64,000 nucleotides of DNA from Pirellulimonas nuda (GTDB lineage Bacteria; Planctomycetota; Planctomycetia; Pirellulales; Lacipirellulaceae): positions 558,001 to 622,000 of the forward strand of contig NZ_CP036291.1 in NCBI RefSeq assembly GCF_007750855.1, read 5' to 3'. Position 1 is the first letter of the stretch, and every line of letters begins with the position of its first letter. Positions 23,171-32,008 of this stretch are shown one piece after another. The notes beneath the pieces are model-generated. The model was given only the letters and a program-made list of their open reading frames with translations. It did no database searches and had not been told where the DNA came from. The position numbers were made by a program, and so were the translations under genes.

Positions 23171-25039
23171 TTAACCGTTAGAGTCGGCCGCGGTGGGCGA
23201 GTGGAACTGTGCGAAGCCCACGTGTCGCGTTGGGCGTAGACGGCCGGCGCCTGCCGCCGCAGCCAGCGCCAGCAGAACGCCGAGCGCCAAACCCGTCGGC
23301 TCCGGGGCCGCCACGCCGGCGGTCGCCGCGGGGAAGATCGACTGCCCCAGGTGATCTCGCCAGAGGCTGTAGTCGGCCGCGTCGATCGCTAGGTCGCCGT
23401 TGGCGTCCCCAGGCGTGATGCCGCCGCGGGCGATGGACGTGGCCCCAAACCCAGACCTCCACACGGCGAGGTCCTGCAGGGTGACCGAACCGTCCCGATC
23501 GAAGTCCCCCGGCAGCAAGCCGGCATCGCTCAGCCACCAGGCCAGGCCGAACGGGGTCGGGGTGGTCGCGCCGGCGACCTCGATCGAGTAGTCGCCGCTG
23601 GCCGCGAGTGCTAGCGGCACGTGCAAGTGCTGCAGGTTGTCGTCGATCGACAGGCTCTGGGCGACGACCTGCCCCAGACCGTCGCGGACGAGCAGGCTGA
23701 GGTGCTCAAGCGGCGCGGCCGTGTAGCTGTCGCTGGACTCGATTACGCCGTCGCCGTCTGCTTCCATCACCACCCGATCCCAGACCAGCGTCGCGGTCAG
23801 GAACGCCCCTTGGGCGGCGGCCGAGCCCAGGGTGTAGCTCAGCGCGCCGGCGCCGCAATCGCATTGAGAGCCGAGGTCCCAGCCGATGGCGGCGACGCTG
23901 CCCGGCCCCTGCCGGCCCGCGACGGTTTGGATGACGGACCGCTGGGTGTCGAGCAGGCCGACGCCCTGTTCTTCGTCAAGCGGCCGGGTGGTGGTGAAGA
24001 CCCCAGCGGCGACGCTCCACTCGGTAGGGGTCCACGACCCCGTGAGCCCGGCAGCGCCGGTCTGCAGCGCCTGGTCGCCGGCAACGAGATAATTACGGTC
24101 GTTTGTGGCGTTGTTGGCGCCGAAATCAAACGATTGGCTCAGCCCCGGCGCCGGACCCCCGACGCCGCGTTTGCGGGCCGAGTTAAGGATGGTGGCCCGG
24201 GCGAACAACCGTGCGGGGTCGGCGCCAAGCTGGGAATCAGCAATCTCTAGCAGCACCGCGGCGGTGCCGGCCACATGCGGAGCGGCGAAGCTGGTGCCGG
24301 TCTGAGACTGGGTCAGACCATCGGTCACGAAGTTTCCGGGAGCGAGAATGTCTGGTTTTGCGCGGCATTCTGCGCAGCCGTTCAAGCGATAGGACGAGTA
24401 GGTGGACCGGCCCTGCGTGAGCTCGTCCATCGCCCCAACCGTAATGCCGTTAAAGAACCCGCCCGGATTCGCTATGCGATTGACGGTCTGACCATTGTTG
24501 CCCGCCGACTGCACGACAAGGGCGCCCGACGCAGTCGCAATCCAGTCGATGAAAAGTTCGTCGGAGCTTTGCCCGTTCTGGTTCTCTCCGAACCCGAAAC
24601 TGAAGTTCCAGACGTCCGCCTGTGCATGGTTGGCTAACCAAGCGGCGCCTGCTCTGAGTGAAGGGCTGTCGTTGATGGACGCCAAGTGAATCGACGCGCC
24701 CGAAGCAATGCCGGGATGAGTGGCGCTGGCGCCCGCGATCACATCGGCTGCGAGCGTTTCGTGTGGGTCGAAGCCTTCGGGCATAGCCGCGGGCTGGTCT
24801 GCTGGGGCCAGGTCCAGGAAGGAGACCTGCTCGATCAGTCTAACCCCTAGGTTGTTCTGCGGCAGAATGCCGTAGGGGAGCGTATCTAGCAGGCCGACAC
24901 GCACACTACCGCCGACGCCGACCAACGGCGACCACCCCAGATTCGCGCCTGCTGGCAACGTGGAAGTGTTTAGCGCAACTGCCGCCGGGGCGTACGTAGT
25001 GCAGAGCAGCCCAATCAAGAAGCAGCGCAGCAACTGCAT
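23171..25039 (-). CDS. Secreted S8 (subtilisin-like) serine peptidase with dockerin and PEP-CTERM tail
   Basis: 622 residues. Signal peptide about 1-22. The subtilase triad is visible as D52 (VGLLDTLPYG), H93 (DPHETLAADVIAG) and S250 (GTSFAAPHVAG), with the oxyanion asparagine in SAGNNG (179-183). A beta-rich domain follows, then a dockerin-type pair (GDFDRDGSVTLQDLAVW and GDANGDLAIDAADYSLW, about 515-570). The PEP-CTERM segment starts at 579 (PEPTGLALGVLLALAAAAG, then RLRPTRH) and unusually carries about 16 more residues after the basic cluster. No long propeptide separates the signal peptide from the catalytic Asp. Probably a surface-anchored or released protease. Confidence 0.88.
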   Translation of the reverse strand: MQLLRCFLIGLLCTTYAPAAVALNTSTLPAGANLGWSPLVGVGGSVRVGLLDTLPYGILPQNNLGVRLIEQVSFLDLAPADQPAAMPEGFDPHETLAADVIAGASATHPGIASGASIHLASINDSPSLRAGAAWLANHAQADVWNFSFGFGENQNGQSSDELFIDWIATASGALVVQSAGNNGQTVNRIANPGGFFNGITVGAMDELTQGRSTYSSYRLNGCAECRAKPDILAPGNFVTDGLTQSQTGTSFAAPHVAGTAAVLLEIADSQLGADPARLFARATILNSARKRGVGGPAPGLSQSFDFGANNATNDRNYLVAGDQALQTGAAGLTGSWTPTEWSVAAGVFTTTRPLDEEQGVGLLDTQRSVIQTVAGRQGPGSVAAIGWDLGSQCDCGAGALSYTLGSAAAQGAFLTATLVWDRVVMEADGDGVIESSDSYTAAPLEHLSLLVRDGLGQVVAQSLSIDDNLQHLHVPLALAASGDYSIEVAGATTPTPFGLAWWLSDAGLLPGDFDRDGSVTLQDLAVWRSGFGATSIARGGITPGDANGDLAIDAADYSLWRDHLGQSIFPAATAGVAAPEPTGLALGVLLALAAAAGAGRLRPTRHVGFAQFHSPTAADSNG

Positions 25040-25161
25040 GTCGAGCCATTCAAGAAGTAAAGGAATAGAGCGTGTGTATTCTCTACCCTACTTGAGGAGA
25101 TCCGATTTGTCGCCATGCGTGCTCGCCGTTTCGATACCTGCAAAACGTTCACGCGATACGC

Positions 25162-25200
25162 AAAAAAACAGCCGCCACGGTAAGCACCGTGGCGGCTGTC
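25162..25200 (-). terminator. Rho-independent terminator
   Basis: Perfect 13-bp stem (CAGCCGCCACGGT / ACCGTGGCGGCTG) with a 4-base loop, followed on the minus strand by seven T residues. It lies 40 bp downstream of the 25240-25845 gene. Confidence 0.9.
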
Positions 25201-25239
25201 GATTACTTGTCTACTTTCCGAACTACGAAGCCTTCGCAA

Positions 25240-25845
25240 CTAGGCGACACGGCGACGCAGCATGACGCCGGCGATGGCCAGACCGGCCAGGGCCAGGGTG
25301 CTGGGCTCGGGGATATCGGTCGAGCCACCAGGCAGCATGCCGGTGATCTCAACCCGTGTCAGGTCAGCCAGAACAACGTTGCCGCTGTAGGTGACAACGC
25401 CAAGGGCGGACGTGGGGACAACCAAACGAGCAACGTTCAGGCTCGAAACCGCTTCGGTCAAGTTATAGGCGCCCTTCAGGAAATTAGCACCCTCAGTCTC
25501 GGCGAGAGCGACGTTGACCCCCATTCCGCTGCCCGTGTTGAACAGGAATCGCGAGTCGAGCGAGGGATCGTACTGACCCGGCACTGGGCTGGCAAAGTTA
25601 TTGTTCACGGTCGGCTGGGAGAAAAACTGCACTTGATTGAGCGGACCGAAGAAGCCCGAGTCAACCGAGGGATCGGTGCCACCAGCAGAGAAGTCAACGG
25701 TTGCGATCGGGCCGGTATCGCTCGCGATGTTCACGAGGATCTGCGACAGACCTCCGCCCAAGTCGCTGACTTCACCGGTAACCATAACGGCGGCGTTGGA
25801 GTAACCTGCCACCAAAACCGCAAGAGAGCAAATAAGTGTACGCAT
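25240..25845 (-). CDS. PEP-CTERM sorting domain protein
   Basis: 201 residues from ATG 25845 (MRTLICSLAVLVAGYSNAA), chosen because AAGGA lies upstream and a signal peptide begins at once. The mature part is beta-rich, threonine/serine/glycine-rich and has no enzymatic motif. The C-terminus DIPEPSTLALAGLAIAGVMLRRRVA is a canonical PEP-CTERM signal: PEP box, hydrophobic helix, arginine cluster. Such proteins are exported and processed by exosortase, and in planctomycetes often belong to surface or matrix material. Its own terminator at 25162-25200 indicates a monocistronic transcript. Confidence 0.88.
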   Translation of the reverse strand: MRTLICSLAVLVAGYSNAAVMVTGEVSDLGGGLSQILVNIASDTGPIATVDFSAGGTDPSVDSGFFGPLNQVQFFSQPTVNNNFASPVPGQYDPSLDSRFLFNTGSGMGVNVALAETEGANFLKGAYNLTEAVSSLNVARLVVPTSALGVVTYSGNVVLADLTRVEITGMLPGGSTDIPEPSTLALAGLAIAGVMLRRRVA

Positions 25846-26118
25846 AGTGGAAATCCTTGAAAGGTAATGCACAAGTTTGTTTCGAATCAGATAGTTGAGC
25901 TTCAACAGCTGCTTCACGGTGGCCGGGATTGCCGTGGCTCCCCGACCCAACACTCATGCATTAGCGGTCCAAACCTTCCTTTCCCGACGCAGAGCGGGGA
26001 GGAGAACGGGTGCGAAGTTGCAAGGGAGCGGAACACCGCCCTACGTCGATTTCAAACCCCCGCCCCAGCCGTCTGCGAAACAGGCTGGAAGCGGAGGGGA
26101 GTTAATACTACCTAAAGA

Positions 26119-26994
26119 CTACTTCTTGTTGCGACGGGCGGCAGCGATCAAGCCGATCGAGGCCAAGCCGGCCAACACCATCGAGCCCGGCTCAGGCACT
26201 CCGGCACCGCCGATGGCACCACCCACGGCGGCGGGCGGGATGACGAACGCCGTGAGAACCTTGTTAAAGTTGGCACCGAACACGGTCAAGTCAGCGGAGT
26301 CAACCGCAGCTGAGCCAGTGAAGTTTCCTTGAGCCCAAGTGTAAGTTCCGGGCTTGTTGAAATTGGAACCGAAGATCGTGAGGTCAATGGAGTTTACCGG
26401 CGTTGCTCCGCCAGAGAAGTTGGCGTCACCACCAAAAACCTGGTACTGGAACTTCTTCCCAGCGTCCAAAAGGGAGTTGGCACCGGCCTGGGCGATCAAC
26501 CCGCGAGTGCCACCGACAGCAAGAGGGGGGCCAGCCGCACTGTAGACGCCGCCGACATTCACGGTGCTGACGTGGCTGTTACCAAGTCCGCCGGTGGTGA
26601 TCGTGGGTCCAGGGACGGTTAGCGTGACGGCCTCGAAAGTGCCGGCGCCAGTGAGGAAGGTGCTCCCAAGGTTGACGGTTGCGGCACCAGCGGCAACGGG
26701 CGAAACACCATCGGGGCCACTCATGCCGGGGTTGTCATTCGGGAAATTTGCAGCGTTCTTGGCTGCCGCTGACAGGCCCGTTGACGACAGGGTCCACTCA
26801 ATCGCTACGGAACCCCCGTTCGCCCCACCGCCCGGGTTTGCCCCGTAGAGCGCGTCGTCCGGGTCAACCCCAATCGACCAGCTGTAGTTCGAACCGCTGA
26901 GCGTCGGGTTTGTAGCCACGACATTCGGCACGGCCAACACCGGGCTCACCATCGCGGCCAAGGCCGCGGCACACGTTAGACTTTTCCAAGACAT
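26119..26994 (-). CDS. PEP-CTERM protein with dockerin-like repeats
   Basis: 291 residues from ATG 26994 (MSWKSLTCAAALAAMVSPVLA, signal peptide cut about 21). A GGTGGAG stretch lies upstream. The body is glycine, asparagine and threonine rich beta structure (VATNPTLSGSNYSWSIGVD). Near residues 195-250 are two calcium-loop-like repeats with the pattern DLTIFGSNFNK ... DLTVFGANFNK, a dockerin-like pair typical of planctomycete secreted proteins. The PEP-CTERM segment is VPEPGSMVLAGLASIGLIAAARRNKK. No enzymatic signature. Separated from the neighbouring PEP-CTERM gene by 273 bp, so probably transcribed independently. Confidence 0.87.
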   Translation of the reverse strand: MSWKSLTCAAALAAMVSPVLAVPNVVATNPTLSGSNYSWSIGVDPDDALYGANPGGGANGGSVAIEWTLSSTGLSAAAKNAANFPNDNPGMSGPDGVSPVAAGAATVNLGSTFLTGAGTFEAVTLTVPGPTITTGGLGNSHVSTVNVGGVYSAAGPPLAVGGTRGLIAQAGANSLLDAGKKFQYQVFGGDANFSGGATPVNSIDLTIFGSNFNKPGTYTWAQGNFTGSAAVDSADLTVFGANFNKVLTAFVIPPAAVGGAIGGAGVPEPGSMVLAGLASIGLIAAARRNKK

Positions 26995-27746
26995 TCGATT
27001 TTCTCCACCCACTTTGAGAAACCCAGGTTGAAAATAGAGTCGCCGATCGACTTACTTGACGCCCACGGTTGGTTCAGTCGGTTTTGGCCATCGGACCGTG
27101 GCCGCTGAACCCTCTCGGCTACCCCCTCAGTGAAAAACTTACTCGGCCCTTACTTTAATCGGACCTGCGAGGAGTTCCAGAGTCAAACTCTGAACGATCC
27201 TCAAATCTTCTTACGGTTTGCCGATACGCCCTTCCTGAGAGCAGATACCGCGGCTTCGTACCACGGCGACGCATTCAAAGTGTTGTTCTCGTCAGTCAGC
27301 GGTTTGACGGCACAGGCCACTCTCTGCTTGGCGCTGATGCGTGTGTCAAACTGCTAAGCGTAGTTGCCTGGGTCCAGTAGTCGAGAAACACGCGGTTCGT
27401 TGCACTCGTATCGGGTTGCAACTGGCCGCGAAGAACTCTGACGTCCCGGTCGCCTAAAGCTAGGCGGACAAGGCTTGGTCGGACTATGCAATCATGATGA
27501 CCGCGACTACCGACCAACGCAACTACTCTCAGCTCGCTGTTTTAGGACACTCCTAATCTCTAGGTCTCGCGATTCTAAACCTAGTAGTTCCTAAGGCCGC
27601 TGCCGAAAACAAAACAACTCTGAATACCTCGGTCCAGAAAAACGCGGCCGATGGAGGCAGCGGACTTCTAGAGCCAAACGCACGTATCGGTCTCGGTTTG
27701 ACTTGCACGCATTATGTTGGGGCGATTGGGGCCTGTCAAGCAGTTT
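26995..27746. other. 752-bp intergenic region, no gene seen
   Basis: Short open frames here (for example 27130-27357) lack signals and family features. Two weak inverted repeats are visible: GGTTCAG / CTGAACC at about 27070-27109 and AGCGGTTTGAC / GTCAAACTGCT at about 27298-27350. GC content is lower than the flanking genes. It probably holds the promoter of the 26119-26994 gene. Confidence 0.4.
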
Positions 27747-28811
27747 CTAACGGCTTTGCGGCTTTTTCCCGTTTCGTGCTGACAGCCTTGTTTTTCCGCT
27801 GTATTTCGCGATCCCTAGGGGCGCCGCGGCCGCCAGCAGCAGCAGCAACGAAGAAGCTTCTGGTACAGAATTTGCGCCAACGGCGGGGCCCATCATGGCC
27901 GGCGCGCCGAAGTTCATCTTCCAAATGTCGTAGTCGGCCTGGTCGATCACGCCGTTGCCGCTGCCGTCTGCTCCGGTGCCGTTGGGGACCGTCAGCGTGA
28001 GGGTGTCCCGCCAAACGGTGTAGTCGGCGGCGTTCACGGCGCCGTCGAGGTTGAAGTCGCCCGCTAGGCCCATCAGGTTGTCGCGGACGATCGTGGTGAT
28101 CGTGGTGGCCGAGGGCATGGACGTGGCGCCGATGGTCGTTAGCGTGCCGATCGACGTGTAGGTCGAGGCGATGTGCGTCTCGCTGCCGCTGGAAAAGAAG
28201 TCGGGGAGCTGGCCGGCGGCAAACGTGCCGGTAGCGACGATGGCGGCGGTGTTCCAGGCCGCTTCGCCCAGCACGTCTCCCGGCGCCCAGGGGAGCCCCG
28301 GGACGCCAGTCAACGTGGTCAGGCTGGGGCCGATGGAGTTGCTGCCGCCGGGTTTGCCGGGGAAATTAGGCGCGCCGTTTTGAAGCGTTCCGAAGCCGTA
28401 AAAGACGCCGGTTTCGGGCGTGGTGGGGGTAGCCGGTTGTGCGATAAACAGCTCGCTGTACGAGCCGCGGTCGATGATGTAGCGCTGTGAAAACCCGGCC
28501 GGATTGCTGCTGTTCACCGTGCCCATGGGGGCCATCAACCCGGGGCTAACCGCGTTGTCGTTGAGCAGCACACGCAGCGCCGCGATGCCCGACCCGTCGC
28601 TCTTGGCCACCAACTGCCAGGCGCCGGCGGAGTTGGGGTTGGTCGGCACTTCGTACAGCAGGTTGAGGCTTAGATCGACCTGGATCGCGCGGGCCGATTG
28701 TCCCGAAACCAGCAATAGACTACCGGCCGCGAGCAGCGTGAGCAGCGCGCTTCGGCCCGCCGGGCAGCGAAAAAAGCGTCGTTTCGCACCGGCGATGGAA
28801 AGAGTTTTCAT
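27747..28811 (-). CDS. Secreted dockerin-type protein with PEP-like tail
   Basis: 354 residues. A long basic N-terminus (MKTLSIAGAKRRFFR) precedes a hydrophobic signal region to about residue 42 (ALLTLLAAGSLLLVSGQSARA). The mature beta-rich part starts IQVDLSLNLLYEVPTNPNS and contains no catalytic motif. Dockerin-type repeats are clear: AGDFNLDGAVNAADYTVWRD and GSGNGVIDQADYDIWK. The tail VPEASSLLLLLAAAAPLGIAKYSGK is PEP-CTERM-like but with VPEA instead of PEP and a weaker basic end, extended by about 16 residues. Either a divergent sorting signal or one no longer used. Confidence 0.83.
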   Translation of the reverse strand: MKTLSIAGAKRRFFRCPAGRSALLTLLAAGSLLLVSGQSARAIQVDLSLNLLYEVPTNPNSAGAWQLVAKSDGSGIAALRVLLNDNAVSPGLMAPMGTVNSSNPAGFSQRYIIDRGSYSELFIAQPATPTTPETGVFYGFGTLQNGAPNFPGKPGGSNSIGPSLTTLTGVPGLPWAPGDVLGEAAWNTAAIVATGTFAAGQLPDFFSSGSETHIASTYTSIGTLTTIGATSMPSATTITTIVRDNLMGLAGDFNLDGAVNAADYTVWRDTLTLTVPNGTGADGSGNGVIDQADYDIWKMNFGAPAMMGPAVGANSVPEASSLLLLLAAAAPLGIAKYSGKTRLSARNGKKPQSR

Positions 28812-29119
28812 AGATTCCAGTTGCTCAAATGTTGCCTGCCCCGCCCCGTGGCCCTTCTATCGAGCATAACTACGGGTGAGGGTAGCTCAAGCTTTCTGTG
28901 AGAATGTTTCGCGCCGCGAGCGGGTGCGGATGCGTTAAGATCGGACGATGCGGAAGGAAGTCGGCGCGGTCGGCGGGCGATTTTGGCGCGTTTTTCGTGG
29001 TTTTCGGTCGGGCCGCGTCCAGGCGAGGCTCGGCAGCCACTGGGTTCCCGCGGGCTTCGCTTCCTCCCAGCACAACTCACAGATCCCTATTTTCCTAGCC
29101 CCGTCGCGAAGCGACCCCC
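28812..29119. other. Divergent intergenic region
   Basis: 308 bp between divergent secreted-protein and kinase genes, presumably holding both promoters. I see no strong repeat or RNA. Confidence 0.4.
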
Positions 29120-31795
29120 ATGTCTGGTTTGCGGACGTTTCTGTTCACCGACATCGTGAGTTCGGTCGACCTGAAGAGCCAGATGGCCGGCTCCAGCACG
29201 ATCGAGCGGGACGAGGCGTACGTCGCCACGATCCTCACGCCCCACCGCGAGCGCATGGACGCCGGGCTGGCGGAGCTGGGGGGGCGGGTCGTCTCGACCG
29301 CGGGAGACGGGCATTTTCTGGTGTTTGGCGACACCGCACGCGCCGCCCGTTGGGCCATCGCCGTGCAGCGGAGCCACGCCAGCCAGCCGATCCGCGCGCC
29401 CGGCGGGCAGGCGGTGCAGGTGCGCATGAGCCTGCACGTGGGGGTGCCGCAGCCCGACCCCAGCGACCCGAACAACTTCATCGGCAAGGCGGTCGACTAC
29501 GCGGCGCGGCTGTGCGACTACGCGTCGGGGGGGCAGGTGTTGGCGTCGCGCGCGGCCGTGGCCATCTTGGAAGACGCGGGGCTGGCGGACGTGCACTTCC
29601 ATCGCCACGAAGACCGGCAGCTCAAGGGGATCGGCCGGGTCGAGGTGCACGAACTGCTGTACGACCGAACCTCGCCGCGTCGGCCCCGGCAGTCGCCCAG
29701 CGACCCCAGCGAGAAGCCGCGCGAGTGGACCGTGCTGCCGCCCACCGAGGGGCTCACGGCCTGGGGCGGCGCGCGGCCGCCGGTGGGCGCGGACAGCAGC
29801 ACCCATCTTGCCAGCCCCTCCAAGACGCTGCCCATGGTGCGGCGCGTCGGCAATTACCAGCTCGAGGCGCTGCTGGGCGCGGGGGGCATGGGGAACGTCT
29901 ACCGCGCCCGGCACACGCAGTTCGGACGCACGCGGGCCGTGAAGGTGATCAAGCCGCACTTGGTGGAAGGGGGACGCGAAGACGTCGTCCGCCGCTTCTA
30001 CCAGGAGATCCGCGCGATCGGCGCGCTCGAGCACCCGAACATCGTGGTTGCGATCGACAGTTCTGCGCCGGAAGACGCCACGCACTACTTGGTGATGGAG
30101 TACGTGGACGGGCTGGGGGCGGATGAGCTGCTGGCGCGTGTCGGCCCGCTGGCCCCGGCGGACGCTTGTGAGATTGTCCGCCAAGCGGCCCTGGGCCTGG
30201 AGTACATCGCCCAGCAAGGGATGGTGCACCGCGACATCAAGCCGTCGAACCTGATGTTGGCGCTCGCCCCCAGCCTGCTGCCGGGCGATCCGGCCAAAGC
30301 CACGGTCAAGATCCTCGACCTCGGCCTGGCGCTGTTGGTGGGGGACGACCAGCAGCGGCTGACGCAGCTCGACCAGGGCGCCATGGGGACGGGGCTCTAC
30401 ATGTCTCCCGAGCAGTGGCGGACGACCAGCGTCGATATCCGGGCAGACATCTACAGCCTCGGGTGCACGCTGCACCACCTGCTGACCGGCCGTCCGCCGT
30501 ACGGCGACTCGGACCTGCGGCAGGAGATCGCCCACGAGCGTGAACCGACCCCCGACCTGTCGACGCTGCCGGGTGTTTCTCGCGAGCTGGCCGGCGTGCT
30601 GCAACAGATGATGGCCAAGCAGCCTGCGGACCGCTTCGCCCACCCGGCCGACATCGCCGCGGCGCTTGCGCCGCTGGCCGAGGGCGCCGACCTGGAGGGG
30701 CTGATCGAGCTGGCCCGCGGCGGCAGCGAGCCCTCGGGCCGGCGCGTGCACCCGGCCGGCGAGACGCACCCCCGCGGCCGCAGCGCCACGCCGGTAAGCA
30801 CCCGCCCCAGCACACGGGCGCCGCTCTGGCGGCGACTGGCGTTGCCGGTAGGGTTGATTGCGTTGCTGGGAATGGCCGGCTGGTTGGCGGTGATCGACAT
30901 GGGCCGGCGGCAGCAATCTATCGCGCAGCGGCAGCAGACGCTCGAGGTAGCCGCTGGGTTCGCGGCAGAGCAGCTTGCGATCGAGATCGATAGCCGCATC
31001 GGCGTGCTGACCAAGCTAAGCCGGAGCCCAGAGCTGCGAGAGGCGATGCTGGCGATCGCCGACGCGCCAGACAACGAAGCGTTGTGGGCGCCCGTGCAGC
31101 AGTGGATCGTGCAGCAGAAAGAGGAGTACGACAACGAGCTCCCCTCGGATAGTTGGTTTATCACCAACGCTGCGGGTCGGCAGGTCGCGCGCTCGCCGGA
31201 GGGGGAGAGCATCGGCCGCGAGTACGCCACCCGAGACTACTTCCACGGCTTAGGGACCAACGAGCCGGTCGGCGATGCGGCGCTCGTCCCGATCGAGGCG
31301 CCGCATCAGTCGGTGGTGTACGCCAGCACGAGCAGCCGGGGCGACCTGAAGGTGGCGTTCAGCGTGCCTATCTGGAACGGCGAGCGGATCACCGAGCGTC
31401 GCAAAGTGATCGGCGTGCTGGCGATGAGCCTCGACCTGGGCACGTTCCGCGTGTTGGAGAACACCAAGCGGCTGCCGCCGCCGCTCGAAGCGGTGCTGAT
31501 CGACCTGCGCCCGGACGACCTCCCGAGCGGCGATCAGCGCGGCCTGCTGCTGCACCACCCGCAACTCAAGCAGTTCAACTCGGACGAGCAGCCGCTGCGG
31601 GTGCGGCCTGAGCTGATGGAACAGATCGAGGCGGCAGGGCGCAAGGAAGGCCGCCCGCTGGGACCGTATCCAGACCTCCTCAGGCGCCGGGGCGAGCCAA
31701 ACTACCGCGCCGCGATGGAGCCGGTGATGGTCCGCTACTCCGAGTCGGACCCCGACACGCGGTGGTTGGTGCTAGTACAGGAGCCGGCCCAGTAG
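29120..31795 (+). CDS. Cyclase-like / Ser-Thr kinase / Cache fusion protein
   Basis: 891 residues in four blocks. Residues 5-175 resemble a class III adenylate/guanylate cyclase: metal site LFTDIVSS, GGRVVSTAGDGHFLVF and the NFIGKAVDYAARLCDYASGG helix, where the usual transition-state Asn (VNxAARL) is Asp. Residues about 245-525 are a Hanks-type kinase: GAGGMGNVYRA from G253, K275, HRD 370-372 (VHRDIKPSNLML), DLG 400-402 and GTGLYMSPEQW. A Pro/Arg-rich juxtamembrane segment leads to one membrane helix at about 574-592. The last 300 residues look like an extracellular Cache-type sensor (DSWFITNAAGRQVARSPEGESIG; YATRDYFHGL). It probably senses a small molecule outside and signals inward by phosphorylation; cyclase activity is doubtful. 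Confidence 0.9.
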   Translation: MSGLRTFLFTDIVSSVDLKSQMAGSSTIERDEAYVATILTPHRERMDAGLAELGGRVVSTAGDGHFLVFGDTARAARWAIAVQRSHASQPIRAPGGQAVQVRMSLHVGVPQPDPSDPNNFIGKAVDYAARLCDYASGGQVLASRAAVAILEDAGLADVHFHRHEDRQLKGIGRVEVHELLYDRTSPRRPRQSPSDPSEKPREWTVLPPTEGLTAWGGARPPVGADSSTHLASPSKTLPMVRRVGNYQLEALLGAGGMGNVYRARHTQFGRTRAVKVIKPHLVEGGREDVVRRFYQEIRAIGALEHPNIVVAIDSSAPEDATHYLVMEYVDGLGADELLARVGPLAPADACEIVRQAALGLEYIAQQGMVHRDIKPSNLMLALAPSLLPGDPAKATVKILDLGLALLVGDDQQRLTQLDQGAMGTGLYMSPEQWRTTSVDIRADIYSLGCTLHHLLTGRPPYGDSDLRQEIAHEREPTPDLSTLPGVSRELAGVLQQMMAKQPADRFAHPADIAAALAPLAEGADLEGLIELARGGSEPSGRRVHPAGETHPRGRSATPVSTRPSTRAPLWRRLALPVGLIALLGMAGWLAVIDMGRRQQSIAQRQQTLEVAAGFAAEQLAIEIDSRIGVLTKLSRSPELREAMLAIADAPDNEALWAPVQQWIVQQKEEYDNELPSDSWFITNAAGRQVARSPEGESIGREYATRDYFHGLGTNEPVGDAALVPIEAPHQSVVYASTSSRGDLKVAFSVPIWNGERITERRKVIGVLAMSLDLGTFRVLENTKRLPPPLEAVLIDLRPDDLPSGDQRGLLLHHPQLKQFNSDEQPLRVRPELMEQIEAAGRKEGRPLGPYPDLLRRRGEPNYRAAMEPVMVRYSESDPDTRWLVLVQEPAQ

Positions 31796-32008
31796 CTGGG
31801 AAAACAAAGCGTTTCGCGGCACGGGCCGGCGGCGTTGTGCGGGCGCCCGAAGGGTGGCGTCGGGAAAACCGAAAGATTCGTTAGATTTTCTCATCCGTGG
31901 ATCGACGTGCTGCTGTACAACTAGCGATGAGCGTTGCCCCGGTCCGTCACAGGCTGGGGTTAGCGTTCGAAACTTATTTCCTCATTCCAAAGAATCCAGG
32001 GGAGTCTC

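Noticed and set aside
27130-27517. Small open frames upstream of the PEP-CTERM gene
   Set aside because: No start signals, no composition bias of coding sequence and overlap on opposite strands.
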